From Sulfitobacter delicatus (lineage in GTDB: Bacteria > Pseudomonadota > Alphaproteobacteria > Rhodobacterales > Rhodobacteraceae): a DNA stretch of 64,000 nucleotides. Shown here piece after piece: positions 27,762 to 35,460 of this stretch; position 1 is the stretch's first letter; each line of letters opens with the position of its first letter. The translations under genes and the position numbers were made by a program. The notes below the pieces were generated by a model. That model was not told the origin of the DNA, made no database searches, and saw only the letters and a program-made list of their open reading frames with translations. The stretch covers positions 310,001-374,000 of the forward strand of contig NZ_FNBP01000004.1 in NCBI RefSeq assembly GCF_900102535.1, written 5' to 3'.

Positions 27762-29014
27762 GCCGCGTCCTTCCGGTGCCGGGCACAGGCCGCGAAGGCC
27801 TCCGCGTCGCCGGCCAGCACCGCGTCCTGCCCGGTGAAGGCCTGCCAGCGCTGCACCGCCACGTCGACATAGGCCGGGTCGAGTTCCATGGCGAGGCAAA
27901 CCCGTCCGGTCGTCTCGGCGGCGATCAGCGTCGTGCCCGATCCGCAGAAGGGCTCGAAGACCGCCTGACCGGGGCTGGAATTGTTCAGCATCGGCCGGCG
28001 CATGCACTCGACCGGCTTCTGGGTGCCATGCACGGTGTCCGCATCCTGGTCGCGGCTCGGGATCGACCAGAGCGTGGACTGCTTGCGATCGCCCGACCAG
28101 TGGCCCTTGCCGCGCACCGCGTACCAGGCCGGCTCGTGCTGCCAGTGATAATGCCCCCGGCTCAGAACCAGCCGCTCCTTGGCCCAGATGATCTGGGAGC
28201 GGATCTCGAAGCCTGTCGCGCTCAGGCTTTCGGCCACGGTGGTGGCGTGCAGCGCGCCGTGCCAGACATAGGCGACCTCGCCGGGAAACAGCGCCCAGGC
28301 CGCGCGCCAGTCGGCCCGGTCGTCATTCAGGACCTTGCCGGTGCGTTTCGTCTGCGCCGCCCCGGCCCGGTTGCGCCAGTCCGGATCGTAGTCCACGCCA
28401 TAGGGCGGATCGGTGACCATCAGATGCGGCGTCACCCCGTCCAGCAGGCGCGCCACCGCGCCCCTGTCCGTGGCGTCACCGCAGAGCAGCCGATGCGGCC
28501 CCAGCTGCCACAGATCGCCACGGCGCGAGACAGGATCGGCGGGAGGTTCGGGCGTTGCCTCCTCCCTCGGGTCGGCCGCGCCGTGACCCAGCAGGTCGTC
28601 GAGATCGCGGCCGTCAAAGCCCAGATCTTCCAGGTCGATGCCCAGTTCGCCGAGATCGCCGAGCTCCAGCGCCAGCAGCTCCCGGTCCCAACCGGCCTGC
28701 TCCGCCAGCTTGTTGTCGGCCAGGATATAGGCCCGCTTCTGCGCGTCCGTGAGATGCGCCAGCTCGATCACCGGCACCTCCGTCAGCCCCAGCTGCCGCG
28801 CCGCCAGCACCCGCCCGTGTCCCGCGATGATGCCGTTCGCGCCATCCACCAGCACCGGGTTGTTGAACCCGAACGCCCGGATCGAGCCGGCAATCAACGC
28901 CACCTGTGCCTCGGAATGCGTGCGCGCGTTGTTCACGTAAGGCACCAGCTCCGACACCGCCCGCCGCCGGATCTCCGTCGCCCCCTCCAATCCTTTCGCC
29001 GATCTGCCCATCAC
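27758..29014 (-). CDS. ParB-domain DNA methyltransferase (N6-adenine or N4-cytosine type)
   Basis: 418 residues. The N-terminal ParB/sulfiredoxin-like domain (residues ~16-100) has NNPVLVDG and IIAGHGRVLAA. The C-terminal methyltransferase has catalytic DPPY at ~202-205 and the S-adenosylmethionine motif FEPFCGSGTTL near residue 360, that is motif IV before motif I, as in beta-class enzymes. TQKPVECMRRPM is another family hallmark. Such fusions are frequent in phages and protect phage DNA or alter host methylation. It is the first gene of the minus-strand prophage operon (methyltransferase, DUF7220, HTH, small terminase). Confidence 0.92.
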   Translation of the reverse strand: MMGRSAKGLEGATEIRRRAVSELVPYVNNARTHSEAQVALIAGSIRAFGFNNPVLVDGANGIIAGHGRVLAARQLGLTEVPVIELAHLTDAQKRAYILADNKLAEQAGWDRELLALELGDLGELGIDLEDLGFDGRDLDDLLGHGAADPREEATPEPPADPVSRRGDLWQLGPHRLLCGDATDRGAVARLLDGVTPHLMVTDPPYGVDYDPDWRNRAGAAQTKRTGKVLNDDRADWRAAWALFPGEVAYVWHGALHATTVAESLSATGFEIRSQIIWAKERLVLSRGHYHWQHEPAWYAVRGKGHWSGDRKQSTLWSIPSRDQDADTVHGTQKPVECMRRPMLNNSSPGQAVFEPFCGSGTTLIAAETTGRVCLAMELDPAYVDVAVQRWQAFTGQDAVLAGDAEAFAACARHRKDAA

Positions 29015-29378
29015 ACCCCCGGTCGGTATTTCCGCGCCTCACACGAGGCCGCACCTGAAGCATAACACACCCCGTAAGCCACTGTAAGATAGACAATAAA
29101 TGACATCTGGCGACACATGGCGATACCTCTCGAGAGCTTGATGGGAAACGGTAGCCGCAGGCATTGCCCGATAGCGCTTGATTTTGCGCCCAATCGCAGC
29201 GGGCGCAACAGATGCAACAGATGAAATCAATATGTTCTTCGCGTGGGTGCGCGTGAGCAATAAACGAATTCATCTGTTGCATCTGTTGCAGAGCGGCGCC
29301 TTTCCCTCGTTTCGGAACTGTTGACAGGCTTCTCAGGCATGGCGTGTATTTGAAGTTACGCGAGGGAGACGCATTTTC
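29015..29378. promoter_or_regulatory. Divergent intergenic region with long perfect inverted repeat
   Basis: The region separates the minus-strand methyltransferase operon from the plus-strand QueC-like unit. It contains the inverted repeat at 29205-29289 described separately and otherwise no gene. GAGGGAG at 29361-29367 serves as ribosome site for the gene at 29379. Confidence 0.6.
29205..29289. repeat. Perfect 21 bp inverted repeat with internal 9 bp tandem units
   Basis: The left arm 29205-29225 and the right arm 29269-29289 are exact reverse complements, separated by 43 bp. Each arm consists of GCAACAGAT twice in tandem (plus GAA), so there are four CAACAGATG-type sites in two orientations. 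The layout fits an operator for a repressor of the two divergent operons, or a replication/recombination site. The role is inference; the repeat is seen directly. Confidence 0.85.
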
Positions 29379-30161
29379 ATGGGACATACCACGCTCGGTG
29401 TTCTACCGAAGACGCGGCGCTGGATTGAGGTTGCCACACTTCTTTCCGGGCCTGCCGATACACAAACGGTCATGGCCGCAAGCGCCTTTGCAGCGGAACG
29501 CGATCTTCTTCAGGCAAGCAATGACCCGGTATTCATCGAAGCGGTAAGATTGCTGCTGGCCATTCCGGCAGCGGCGCGGCGGAGTGATTTCGGTGATGCG
29601 CTGCGATCTCTGGATCTGGATATCCACCAGCAACCCGAACTTCTCGACTTGCTGGCTGCCGTGAGCACTCGACTGGAACACGTGCGTTCCCGCTCCCGGT
29701 CGGGAAACGATCTGGGCGAATTGGCTGCCCGGGCGATGACCTCCGTCCTGTCGACCACGATCGCAGATGCACTGCCTGGCCTCTTTACCGCGACGCCCGA
29801 AGATGTGCGTCTCGCGGCACGCAATCTGTCCTGGAACAAGCCCGTGGCGGCCTATTCCCGGCAGTTCTTTGCGTCCCTGGTCGCCGATACACTGTCATAC
29901 TGGCTTGACCGGCATCTCGATACGGAAATCGGTCACGATAAACGCTTCGATGGGGTCGGCGCCCGCCAGGCGTTTGATCGGGAGGTGCGGGAATTTGCGT
30001 GGGAATCCTCGCGGATCATCAAGGAGTTCTCTGGTGGTTGGTACGGGAAAACGCTGCACCGGGATGGGGGATTCAGCCCCGAGGCGGCGGCGAGCTTCGG
30101 GTATGTGGCGCTGAAGAAGATCGTGAGCGACCTCAGTACCAGACGGGGCTTCGATGTCTGA
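29379..30161 (+). CDS. Unknown helical protein paired with QueC-like enzyme
   Basis: 260 residues, no recognised family. Composition is natural and mostly helical (AAERDLLQASNDPVFIEAVR, FGDALRSLDLDIHQQPELLD, RQAFDREVREFAWESSRIIK). There is no signal peptide or membrane segment. The C-terminal part EFSGGWYGKTLHRDGGFSPE may be functionally important, since it is rich in Gly, Tyr and Trp. The stop overlaps the start of the QueC-like gene by eight bases, so the two proteins are probably made together and act as a pair. It occupies the position that unknown partner proteins hold in QueC-like defence loci such as Qat. Confidence 0.8.
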   Translation: MGHTTLGVLPKTRRWIEVATLLSGPADTQTVMAASAFAAERDLLQASNDPVFIEAVRLLLAIPAAARRSDFGDALRSLDLDIHQQPELLDLLAAVSTRLEHVRSRSRSGNDLGELAARAMTSVLSTTIADALPGLFTATPEDVRLAARNLSWNKPVAAYSRQFFASLVADTLSYWLDRHLDTEIGHDKRFDGVGARQAFDREVREFAWESSRIIKEFSGGWYGKTLHRDGGFSPEAAASFGYVALKKIVSDLSTRRGFDV

Positions 30162-32052
30162 GGCGCGGATCGATGTTGCAGGGCGAAAAGACCCGTTGAT
30201 TGTCCGGATCAACGGGGCAGATCCCAACTTCCATCTGCGAACCGATACCATCCGTGCGATGGCACGTTGCGAGATTGCACCGGTACACAGCGATCTTCTT
30301 GAAATCGCGTCGGCTGTCTTCTTTGCCGATGGGGCAATCCGGCGCGGAGGTCCAACCCGTCCGCAAATGGGCGAGGATTGGCGTCGGAGCTTTTCCTTCA
30401 CGATCCCCGTCCTTGATCCGGAATTCTGGAGCAGATCGGATGTGCGCGAGGCACTTGTCGATGCCGTGAATTTCATGACCGGAGATCATGTTGCGTTCCA
30501 GTTCGTTGCCAGGAAGCAGGAACCGGCCCGGGAACCCTTCCTGACTTTTCACCCTGACAGCGAGGGCTTTGCGGCCGACGAGGTCATTTTGTTCTCAGGA
30601 GGGCTGGACTCTTTCGCGGGAGCGCTGGAAAGGCTGTCGAGTTCCGCCGACAAGGTCATTCTGCTGACCCATCGTTCGGCTCAGAAGACCATTCCCCGTC
30701 AGGTCGAACTGGGGAAATATCTTGCCGACAAGTTCCTGAACCGCGTTCTGCCGATCCATGTGCTGGCACGCCGCAAGAAAGAGGAAGCAAGCGACTCGTC
30801 CCAGCGCTCTCGATCTCTTCTCTTCGCCGCGCTAGGCAAGGTCGTTGCGACCACTTTCGGGGCGAAGCGGATCAGCTTCTACGAAAACGGCGTCATCAGC
30901 CATAACCTGCCAATCAGCAGCCAGGTCGTTGGAACCATGGCCACGCGTACAACCCATCCGCTTACCCTTCACAAGCTGGACCGGCTGTTAAGCCTCGTGG
31001 ACCCGGAACGACCTGTTCCGATCGACAACCGATACCGTTGGCTGACCAAGCGCGATGTTGTCGAACGCATCGCGCAGCATGGCGGCCAAGGCAAAATTGC
31101 GAAGACCGTCAGTTGCACGAGCATTCGCGAACAGACCACGCGCCATACACATTGCGGTACCTGTTCACAGTGCCTGGATCGCAGGTTCGCGATTCTTGCC
31201 GCAGGTCTGGAGGAATTCGACTTTGAAGACGATTACGGCACCAACGTCCTGTTCGGCCCGCGCGAGAAGGCGCTTTCCGCAACCATGGCGATCGAATGGA
31301 CCCGCCACGCCCTTGGCTTGACAGAGCTTGATGACTTGGGCTTCGTCAGGAGTTTCGGTCTGGAGCTTGCTCGCATTACCCAGGGACATCCGGAACTGCC
31401 CCGGCAAACCGTGTTGGAGAAGGCGCGCGCGATGCATCTGCGCCACGGTAGCAACGTCCAGCGAGTCCTTGAGGAGGTATTGGCGACGCGATCAGCGGAC
31501 ATCCTCCACGGCCGATTGCCTTCAACATCGCTCGTGTCGGCATTTCTGACGCAGCAAGGTAGCGTCAACCCCGATGGCCCCGCACTTGATGCAGACCGGG
31601 GGCTGTTCCGCCCGCCCGATATTCCTGCAGGAAAGGAAGAGGATCTGGTTCCCGACCCAGACGCCCCGCTACAGGTTAGGTTCGAGGGTTCTCCGGAAAA
31701 ACCGATCGTCAGCATCGTCGGGCTATGCAATCTGTCTGGAAGCCTTGCCTCGGTGCCCCTTGCGCTGAAGGACGACCTGCTCGACGACAGAAGCTCGGGG
31801 CGCCCTCGGTGCGATCACCGGTTCATTGCCTCCGGTGAACTTGCACGACGGCTGACCAGCAACAAAAAGACCATCCGGCAACGCGTCAAGCGATGCCGCG
31901 ACAAGGTGGCCGCAGGGTTCCGCGATATCCATAGCATGGATCCCAACCGAGATCTGCTGATCCAGGGGAAAACCAATAGGGGATATCGTCTCGACCCGGA
32001 GATCGAACTGCAAAGCGAAGGCGATTCGGCGGGAGAACTCGGGGAGATCTGA
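30154..32052 (+). CDS. QueC-like ATP-dependent enzyme with C-terminal winged-helix-like tail
   Basis: 632 residues. The central domain is QueC-like: the PP-loop VILFSGGLDSFAGALERL (SGGLDS at ~148-153) binds ATP, and four cysteines at ~321, 334, 337 and 340 (CTSI...CGTCSQC) form the family zinc site. An extra ~140-residue N-terminal domain and a long C-terminal part are not present in housekeeping QueC (about 230 residues). The last ~60 residues (ARRLTSNKKTIRQRVKRC ... NRGYRLDPEIE) resemble a winged helix. QueC makes 7-cyano-7-deazaguanine; QueC-like proteins of defence loci (QatC, type IV CBASS) have other targets. No queD, queE or queF lies nearby, so a defence role is more likely than queuosine synthesis. 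That is inference. Confidence 0.82.
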   Translation: MSEARIDVAGRKDPLIVRINGADPNFHLRTDTIRAMARCEIAPVHSDLLEIASAVFFADGAIRRGGPTRPQMGEDWRRSFSFTIPVLDPEFWSRSDVREALVDAVNFMTGDHVAFQFVARKQEPAREPFLTFHPDSEGFAADEVILFSGGLDSFAGALERLSSSADKVILLTHRSAQKTIPRQVELGKYLADKFLNRVLPIHVLARRKKEEASDSSQRSRSLLFAALGKVVATTFGAKRISFYENGVISHNLPISSQVVGTMATRTTHPLTLHKLDRLLSLVDPERPVPIDNRYRWLTKRDVVERIAQHGGQGKIAKTVSCTSIREQTTRHTHCGTCSQCLDRRFAILAAGLEEFDFEDDYGTNVLFGPREKALSATMAIEWTRHALGLTELDDLGFVRSFGLELARITQGHPELPRQTVLEKARAMHLRHGSNVQRVLEEVLATRSADILHGRLPSTSLVSAFLTQQGSVNPDGPALDADRGLFRPPDIPAGKEEDLVPDPDAPLQVRFEGSPEKPIVSIVGLCNLSGSLASVPLALKDDLLDDRSSGRPRCDHRFIASGELARRLTSNKKTIRQRVKRCRDKVAAGFRDIHSMDPNRDLLIQGKTNRGYRLDPEIELQSEGDSAGELGEI

Positions 32053-32067
32053 TCCGATCCCCTGCCA

Positions 32068-32168
32068 TGTCACGCCATGACCAATAATGTCACGCCAAAC
32101 CAGATTGACATGAAAAATCCATGCTTCCGGACAAGCATCATGTCACGACCGGGTATCAGCGTGTCACG
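32068..32168 (+). repeat. Four direct TGTCACG repeats upstream of the primase operon
   Basis: Copies lie at 32068-32074, 32088-32094, 32141-32147 and 32162-32168, with spacings of 20, 53 and 21 bases. The repeats thus form two pairs at about two helical turns. The first two share ATGTCACGCC. The block lies between the QueC-like gene and the HTH/primase operon and could be an iteron-type origin or an operator. Confidence 0.65.
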
Positions 32169-32234
32169 TCGCAGCACCCATAACTCACCGAAAATGCTGA
32201 TAAATTGGCCTCGAAACTTTTCGAGGTCAGAACA

Positions 32235-32462
32235 ATGCAGCGCAAACCCGGAAACCAGATACAGATACGCCCGCCCGGCAGCTTCATCAGCGAAGCCACG
32301 CTTTCGGAACACTGGGATATCTCCAAACGTACACTGCAACGCTGGAGAAAATCCGGTGAAGGCCCGCCTTATGTTCTGATCGGCGGTTCTGTTCGCTATC
32401 GTGTCGAGGACGTTCGCTCTTATGAAAACCGAATGCGTCGCAACGCGGAGTCGAGCCAATGA
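32235..32462 (+). CDS. AlpA/excisionase-like HTH protein
   Basis: 75 residues from the ATG at 32235, preceded by GAGGT. It contains a MerR-like helix-turn-helix (ISEATLSEHWDISKRTLQRW) and the wing YVLIGGSVRYRVEDV, as in AlpA/Xis-type proteins that control excision or transcription of mobile elements. It overlaps the start of the primase gene by four bases. A TTG at 32205 could extend it by ten residues. Confidence 0.82.
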   Translation: MQRKPGNQIQIRPPGSFISEATLSEHWDISKRTLQRWRKSGEGPPYVLIGGSVRYRVEDVRSYENRMRRNAESSQ

Positions 32463-34777
32463 CTCCGTGCTCGGATACTGTCGTTCACTCCGCCGTCGAT
32501 CCCATTGCAATCTCCACATTCTGCGATGTTCTTTTCGATTATCTCGAAGGATTTGTTCCGATACGGTTCCTGGGCGAGACAGGCACCCCTGAAAAAACCC
32601 CACATGTGCAGTTTCCCGACGTTGGCGATGTTGCCCGCCTGCTCCGGCAAGCCGCCCCCCGCGCAGCCAAGGAACAGCGTGCCGTCTACGTCGTGCCCGG
32701 TACTGTCGCCAGAACAGGGTCTGCACGGGCGGCCGACATCATCGCGACCGGGGTCATTCTCATTGACATTGATCAAGGGGATATCGTCGCCAAGCGGGAC
32801 CATGCTGCCCGCCATCTTGGCGACCCGACGCTCGAGATTGCATCGGGCGGCGTAACCGGCGACGGACAGATCAAGCGACACCTCTATTGGCGGCTCACCG
32901 AAGCCGCTGCCGGTGACGATCTGCAGCGGGTCGCGAAGTTGCGCGCGACCCTTGCCACGAAACTCGGCGGCGATGGCGCCTTTGGCAGCCTGCATCAGCC
33001 CATCCGGGTGGCTGGCACCATTCACGGCAAGAACGGCGTCAGAACACCCGTTGCGATCATCACGCAATCCACCATCGAACACGACCTGGCAGAGTTCGAG
33101 GCCCTTGCAGACCAGATGCCCGCACTCAGCCTGAAAACCCCGAAAATCGATACAGGGAGACATCAGCGTGCGGGTCCTAGCGCCCGGGAGCTGGCGAGCA
33201 TGTCTGTCCGCAGTGGGGGACAGGACGGGGTCACCCGTTTCGAGGCGCTCTCACGAATGATCGGACACTGGATTCGTAATGTACGCAGCCGGAAATACAC
33301 GATGGACGAAGCTTGGCACGAGGTCCGTCTCTACAATTCCGCCCGGATCGATCCGCCTTGGGAAGAGCCGCGACTCCACCGCGAATTCCAGGCCCTGCTC
33401 CGCAAGGATATCGAAAAGCATGGAGATATGCCCGAGCGCGACGCCGAGATGGATGCAGGACCTCCCGAATGCAGCGAAGACGCGCTCGCTGACCGATTTG
33501 CCGATGAGCATGCGTCACAATGGCGGTATCTGCCTGCGAAGGCGAATTGGTTCCACTGGACCGGGCAGGTCTGGAAGCAGGACGAAACCCGAGAGGTGCG
33601 CGAACTGGCGCGGCAGGCCTGCCGTGCCGTGGCCAGCAAATGCGAAAAGCCCGGGGAAGCCCGACGCATCGCGAGCGACAAGACAATATCCGCCTGTCTG
33701 CGTATCGCCACAAGCGATCCCCGCCTGGCGACGCGAGTCTCCGATTGGGACGCACACCCGATGCTGCTGAATACGCCCTCGGGCATCATCGATCTGCAAA
33801 CCGGCGAGGTTCTCGCCCACGATCAAAATTTCATGCTGTCTCAGATGGCCGGGGCCTCACCAGATCAAGGGTGCCCACGCTGGTTTGAGTTCCTCGATGA
33901 GATCACGGACGGCGACCGCGAGCTGCAATCCTATCTTTCCCGCCTTGCCGGGTATTGCCTGACCGGCTCGACGCAGGAGCAGATGTTCGCCTTCCTGCAT
34001 GGTGACGGAGCCAACGGCAAATCCGTTTTTCTCTCCACCATCGCGCATGTGCTGGGCGACTATGCAGTGACGGCGACACTCGACACCTTCATGGCATCCA
34101 GCAACCAACGGCATCTGACAGAACTGGCGGGCCTTCAGGCCGCACGCCTTGTCCAGGTGCCGGAAACCGAACAGGGTAACAGCTGGGCCGAAGCCAAGAT
34201 CAAGTCGGTCACCGGTGGCGAGCGCCTCCGCGCCAACTTCATGCGGCAGGATCATTTCGAGTTCACTCCCCAGTTCAAGTTGCTCATCGCTGGCAATCAC
34301 CGACCCCGCATCGCCAGCAACGGCGAGGCCATGCGACGGCGTCTGCACATCGTGCCGTTCGACGTCACCATTCCAGCAGACCGGCGCGATCCGAAGCTGC
34401 TCGAAGCCCTGCGCATGGAAGCAGACGGTATTCTGGGCTGGATGCTTGAGGGCTGCAATGAGTGGCAACGGATCGGTCTCGCCCCGCCTCAGCGCCTCCT
34501 CGATACTGCAAACTCCTACTTCCAGGATGAGGATCTGGTCGGACAATGGATCTCCGAATGCTGCAGAATGGAGCCTGGCATGAAAGCGCCATCCAAAGTG
34601 CTCTTTGGATCCTGGAAGGCCTGGGCCGAGGCAGCCGGTGTCCCCTCGGGTTCCATCAAGACATTCGGTGAGGCGATGCGATCACGGGGGTGCCGGCCGA
34701 TCAGCGTGAAACGCGCGCGGGGCTGGGAGGGGATTGCCCTGGCACTTGCGGTTCCGTGTGCAGGTGGTGATCCATGA
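32459..34777 (+). CDS. P4-type phage/plasmid primase-helicase
   Basis: 772 residues; it initiates replication of a phage or integrative element. The N-terminal third has primase features (VILIDIDQGD near residue 100, SGGVTGDGQIKRHLYW, QPIRVAGTIHGKNG). The D5-N region (PMLLNTPSGIIDLQTG) precedes a superfamily 3 helicase with Walker A GDGANGKSVF at about 515-524, ETEQGNSWAEAKIKSVTGGE and the C-terminal motif FKLLIAGNHRPRI with the arginine-finger region GEAMRRRLHIVPF. Start-stop overlaps with the HTH gene upstream and the small gene downstream indicate one operon. It is complete and probably functional. Confidence 0.93.
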   Translation: MTPCSDTVVHSAVDPIAISTFCDVLFDYLEGFVPIRFLGETGTPEKTPHVQFPDVGDVARLLRQAAPRAAKEQRAVYVVPGTVARTGSARAADIIATGVILIDIDQGDIVAKRDHAARHLGDPTLEIASGGVTGDGQIKRHLYWRLTEAAAGDDLQRVAKLRATLATKLGGDGAFGSLHQPIRVAGTIHGKNGVRTPVAIITQSTIEHDLAEFEALADQMPALSLKTPKIDTGRHQRAGPSARELASMSVRSGGQDGVTRFEALSRMIGHWIRNVRSRKYTMDEAWHEVRLYNSARIDPPWEEPRLHREFQALLRKDIEKHGDMPERDAEMDAGPPECSEDALADRFADEHASQWRYLPAKANWFHWTGQVWKQDETREVRELARQACRAVASKCEKPGEARRIASDKTISACLRIATSDPRLATRVSDWDAHPMLLNTPSGIIDLQTGEVLAHDQNFMLSQMAGASPDQGCPRWFEFLDEITDGDRELQSYLSRLAGYCLTGSTQEQMFAFLHGDGANGKSVFLSTIAHVLGDYAVTATLDTFMASSNQRHLTELAGLQAARLVQVPETEQGNSWAEAKIKSVTGGERLRANFMRQDHFEFTPQFKLLIAGNHRPRIASNGEAMRRRLHIVPFDVTIPADRRDPKLLEALRMEADGILGWMLEGCNEWQRIGLAPPQRLLDTANSYFQDEDLVGQWISECCRMEPGMKAPSKVLFGSWKAWAEAAGVPSGSIKTFGEAMRSRGCRPISVKRARGWEGIALALAVPCAGGDP

Positions 34778-34983
34778 AACGCCCCAACGCCCTCCACCCC
34801 CGGCACATGCGTCCCCTCGAACGCCGTGCCGAGCTCTGTCGGCTCCTGGCCCTTGGCCTGGTCCGGCTGCGCCTGCGCCTGCGCGAATGCGACCAAAGGT
34901 CGTCCGGGAACGGAGACATTCCGCTACACAATCCGCCCGACCAAAGCGGTCATGCAACTCCAACTCACCGGAGAAACGCATGA
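34774..34983 (+). CDS. Small basic hypothetical protein
   Basis: 69 residues, Arg-rich (RHMRPLERRAELCRLLALGLVRLRLRLRE). It is bounded by ATGA overlaps with the primase gene and with the DUF2924 gene, which supports real translation. Small genes of this type commonly link a primase to a DUF2924/recombinase module in alphaproteobacterial islands. Function unknown. Confidence 0.65.
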   Translation: MKRPNALHPRHMRPLERRAELCRLLALGLVRLRLRLRECDQRSSGNGDIPLHNPPDQSGHATPTHRRNA

Positions 34984-35432
34984 CCAAACAATATCCTATC
35001 CCAGCCCGCCTGGCCGCACTCAAGACCACCCCGACGCCCGAGTTGAAGACCCAATGGCGCGATCTGTTCGACAGCGAGCCGCCGCCGTTCAATCGGCGCT
35101 ACCTCGAGAGCCGACTGGCCTACCGCATCCAGGAGCTGGCCTATGGCGGCCTGAAGCGGGAAACGGTGAAACGTTTGGAAGCGCTTGGCGAGCAACTCGA
35201 TGGCGGTGATCGCAAGAAGAGCCGCATCCGCGCCGATCTGACGCCCATCGTCGGGACGAGAATGATCCGGGAATGGCAAGGTGTCGAGCACGTCGTCACC
35301 GTTACCGCCGACGGTTTCGACTGGCAGGGTCGGCCCTACAAGTCGCTCTCGGCGGTTGCCCGCGGCATTACTGGCACGCGTTGGAACGGCTGGGTGTTCT
35401 TCGGCCTGAAAAACCATCGGAGGGGCACATGA
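34980..35432 (+). CDS. DUF2924 family protein
   Basis: 150 residues, matching DUF2924: ELKTQWRDLFDSEPPPFNRR, LESRLAYRIQELAYGGLK, then GTRMIREWQGVEHVVTV and DGFDWQGRPYKSLSAVAR with GTRWNGWVFFGL at the end. Genes of this family almost always precede a large serine recombinase and a small accessory gene. Here the recombinase starts at 35429 with ATGA overlap but is destroyed. It is probably a DNA-binding partner of the recombinase. Confidence 0.88.
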   Translation: MTKQYPIPARLAALKTTPTPELKTQWRDLFDSEPPPFNRRYLESRLAYRIQELAYGGLKRETVKRLEALGEQLDGGDRKKSRIRADLTPIVGTRMIREWQGVEHVVTVTADGFDWQGRPYKSLSAVARGITGTRWNGWVFFGLKNHRRGT

Positions 35433-35460
35433 CCAGTATCCGTCCGGTTGAGGCGCGGTT
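35429..35460 (+). pseudogene. N-terminal stub of large serine recombinase
   Basis: The ATG at 35429 overlaps the DUF2924 stop. The frame gives MTSIRPVEAR, the usual kind of leader of the recombinase that follows DUF2924, before IS66 sequence begins (tnpC stop at 35461). The C-terminal part of the same gene reappears at 38204. The catalytic domain is missing. Confidence 0.6.

Noticed and set aside
27776-29065. 429-codon plus-strand open frame opposite the methyltransferase
   Set aside because: Shadow of a gene with DPPY and FxGxG motifs; composition is Arg/Gln/His-rich.
29205-29289. CRISPR array
   Set aside because: The 9-mer units form one inverted pair, not a series of equally spaced direct repeats with unique spacers; no array was found elsewhere in the window.
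29379-32052. Complete Qat defence system
   Set aside because: No QatA-type ATPase or QatD-type TatD nuclease lies beside the QueC-like pair.
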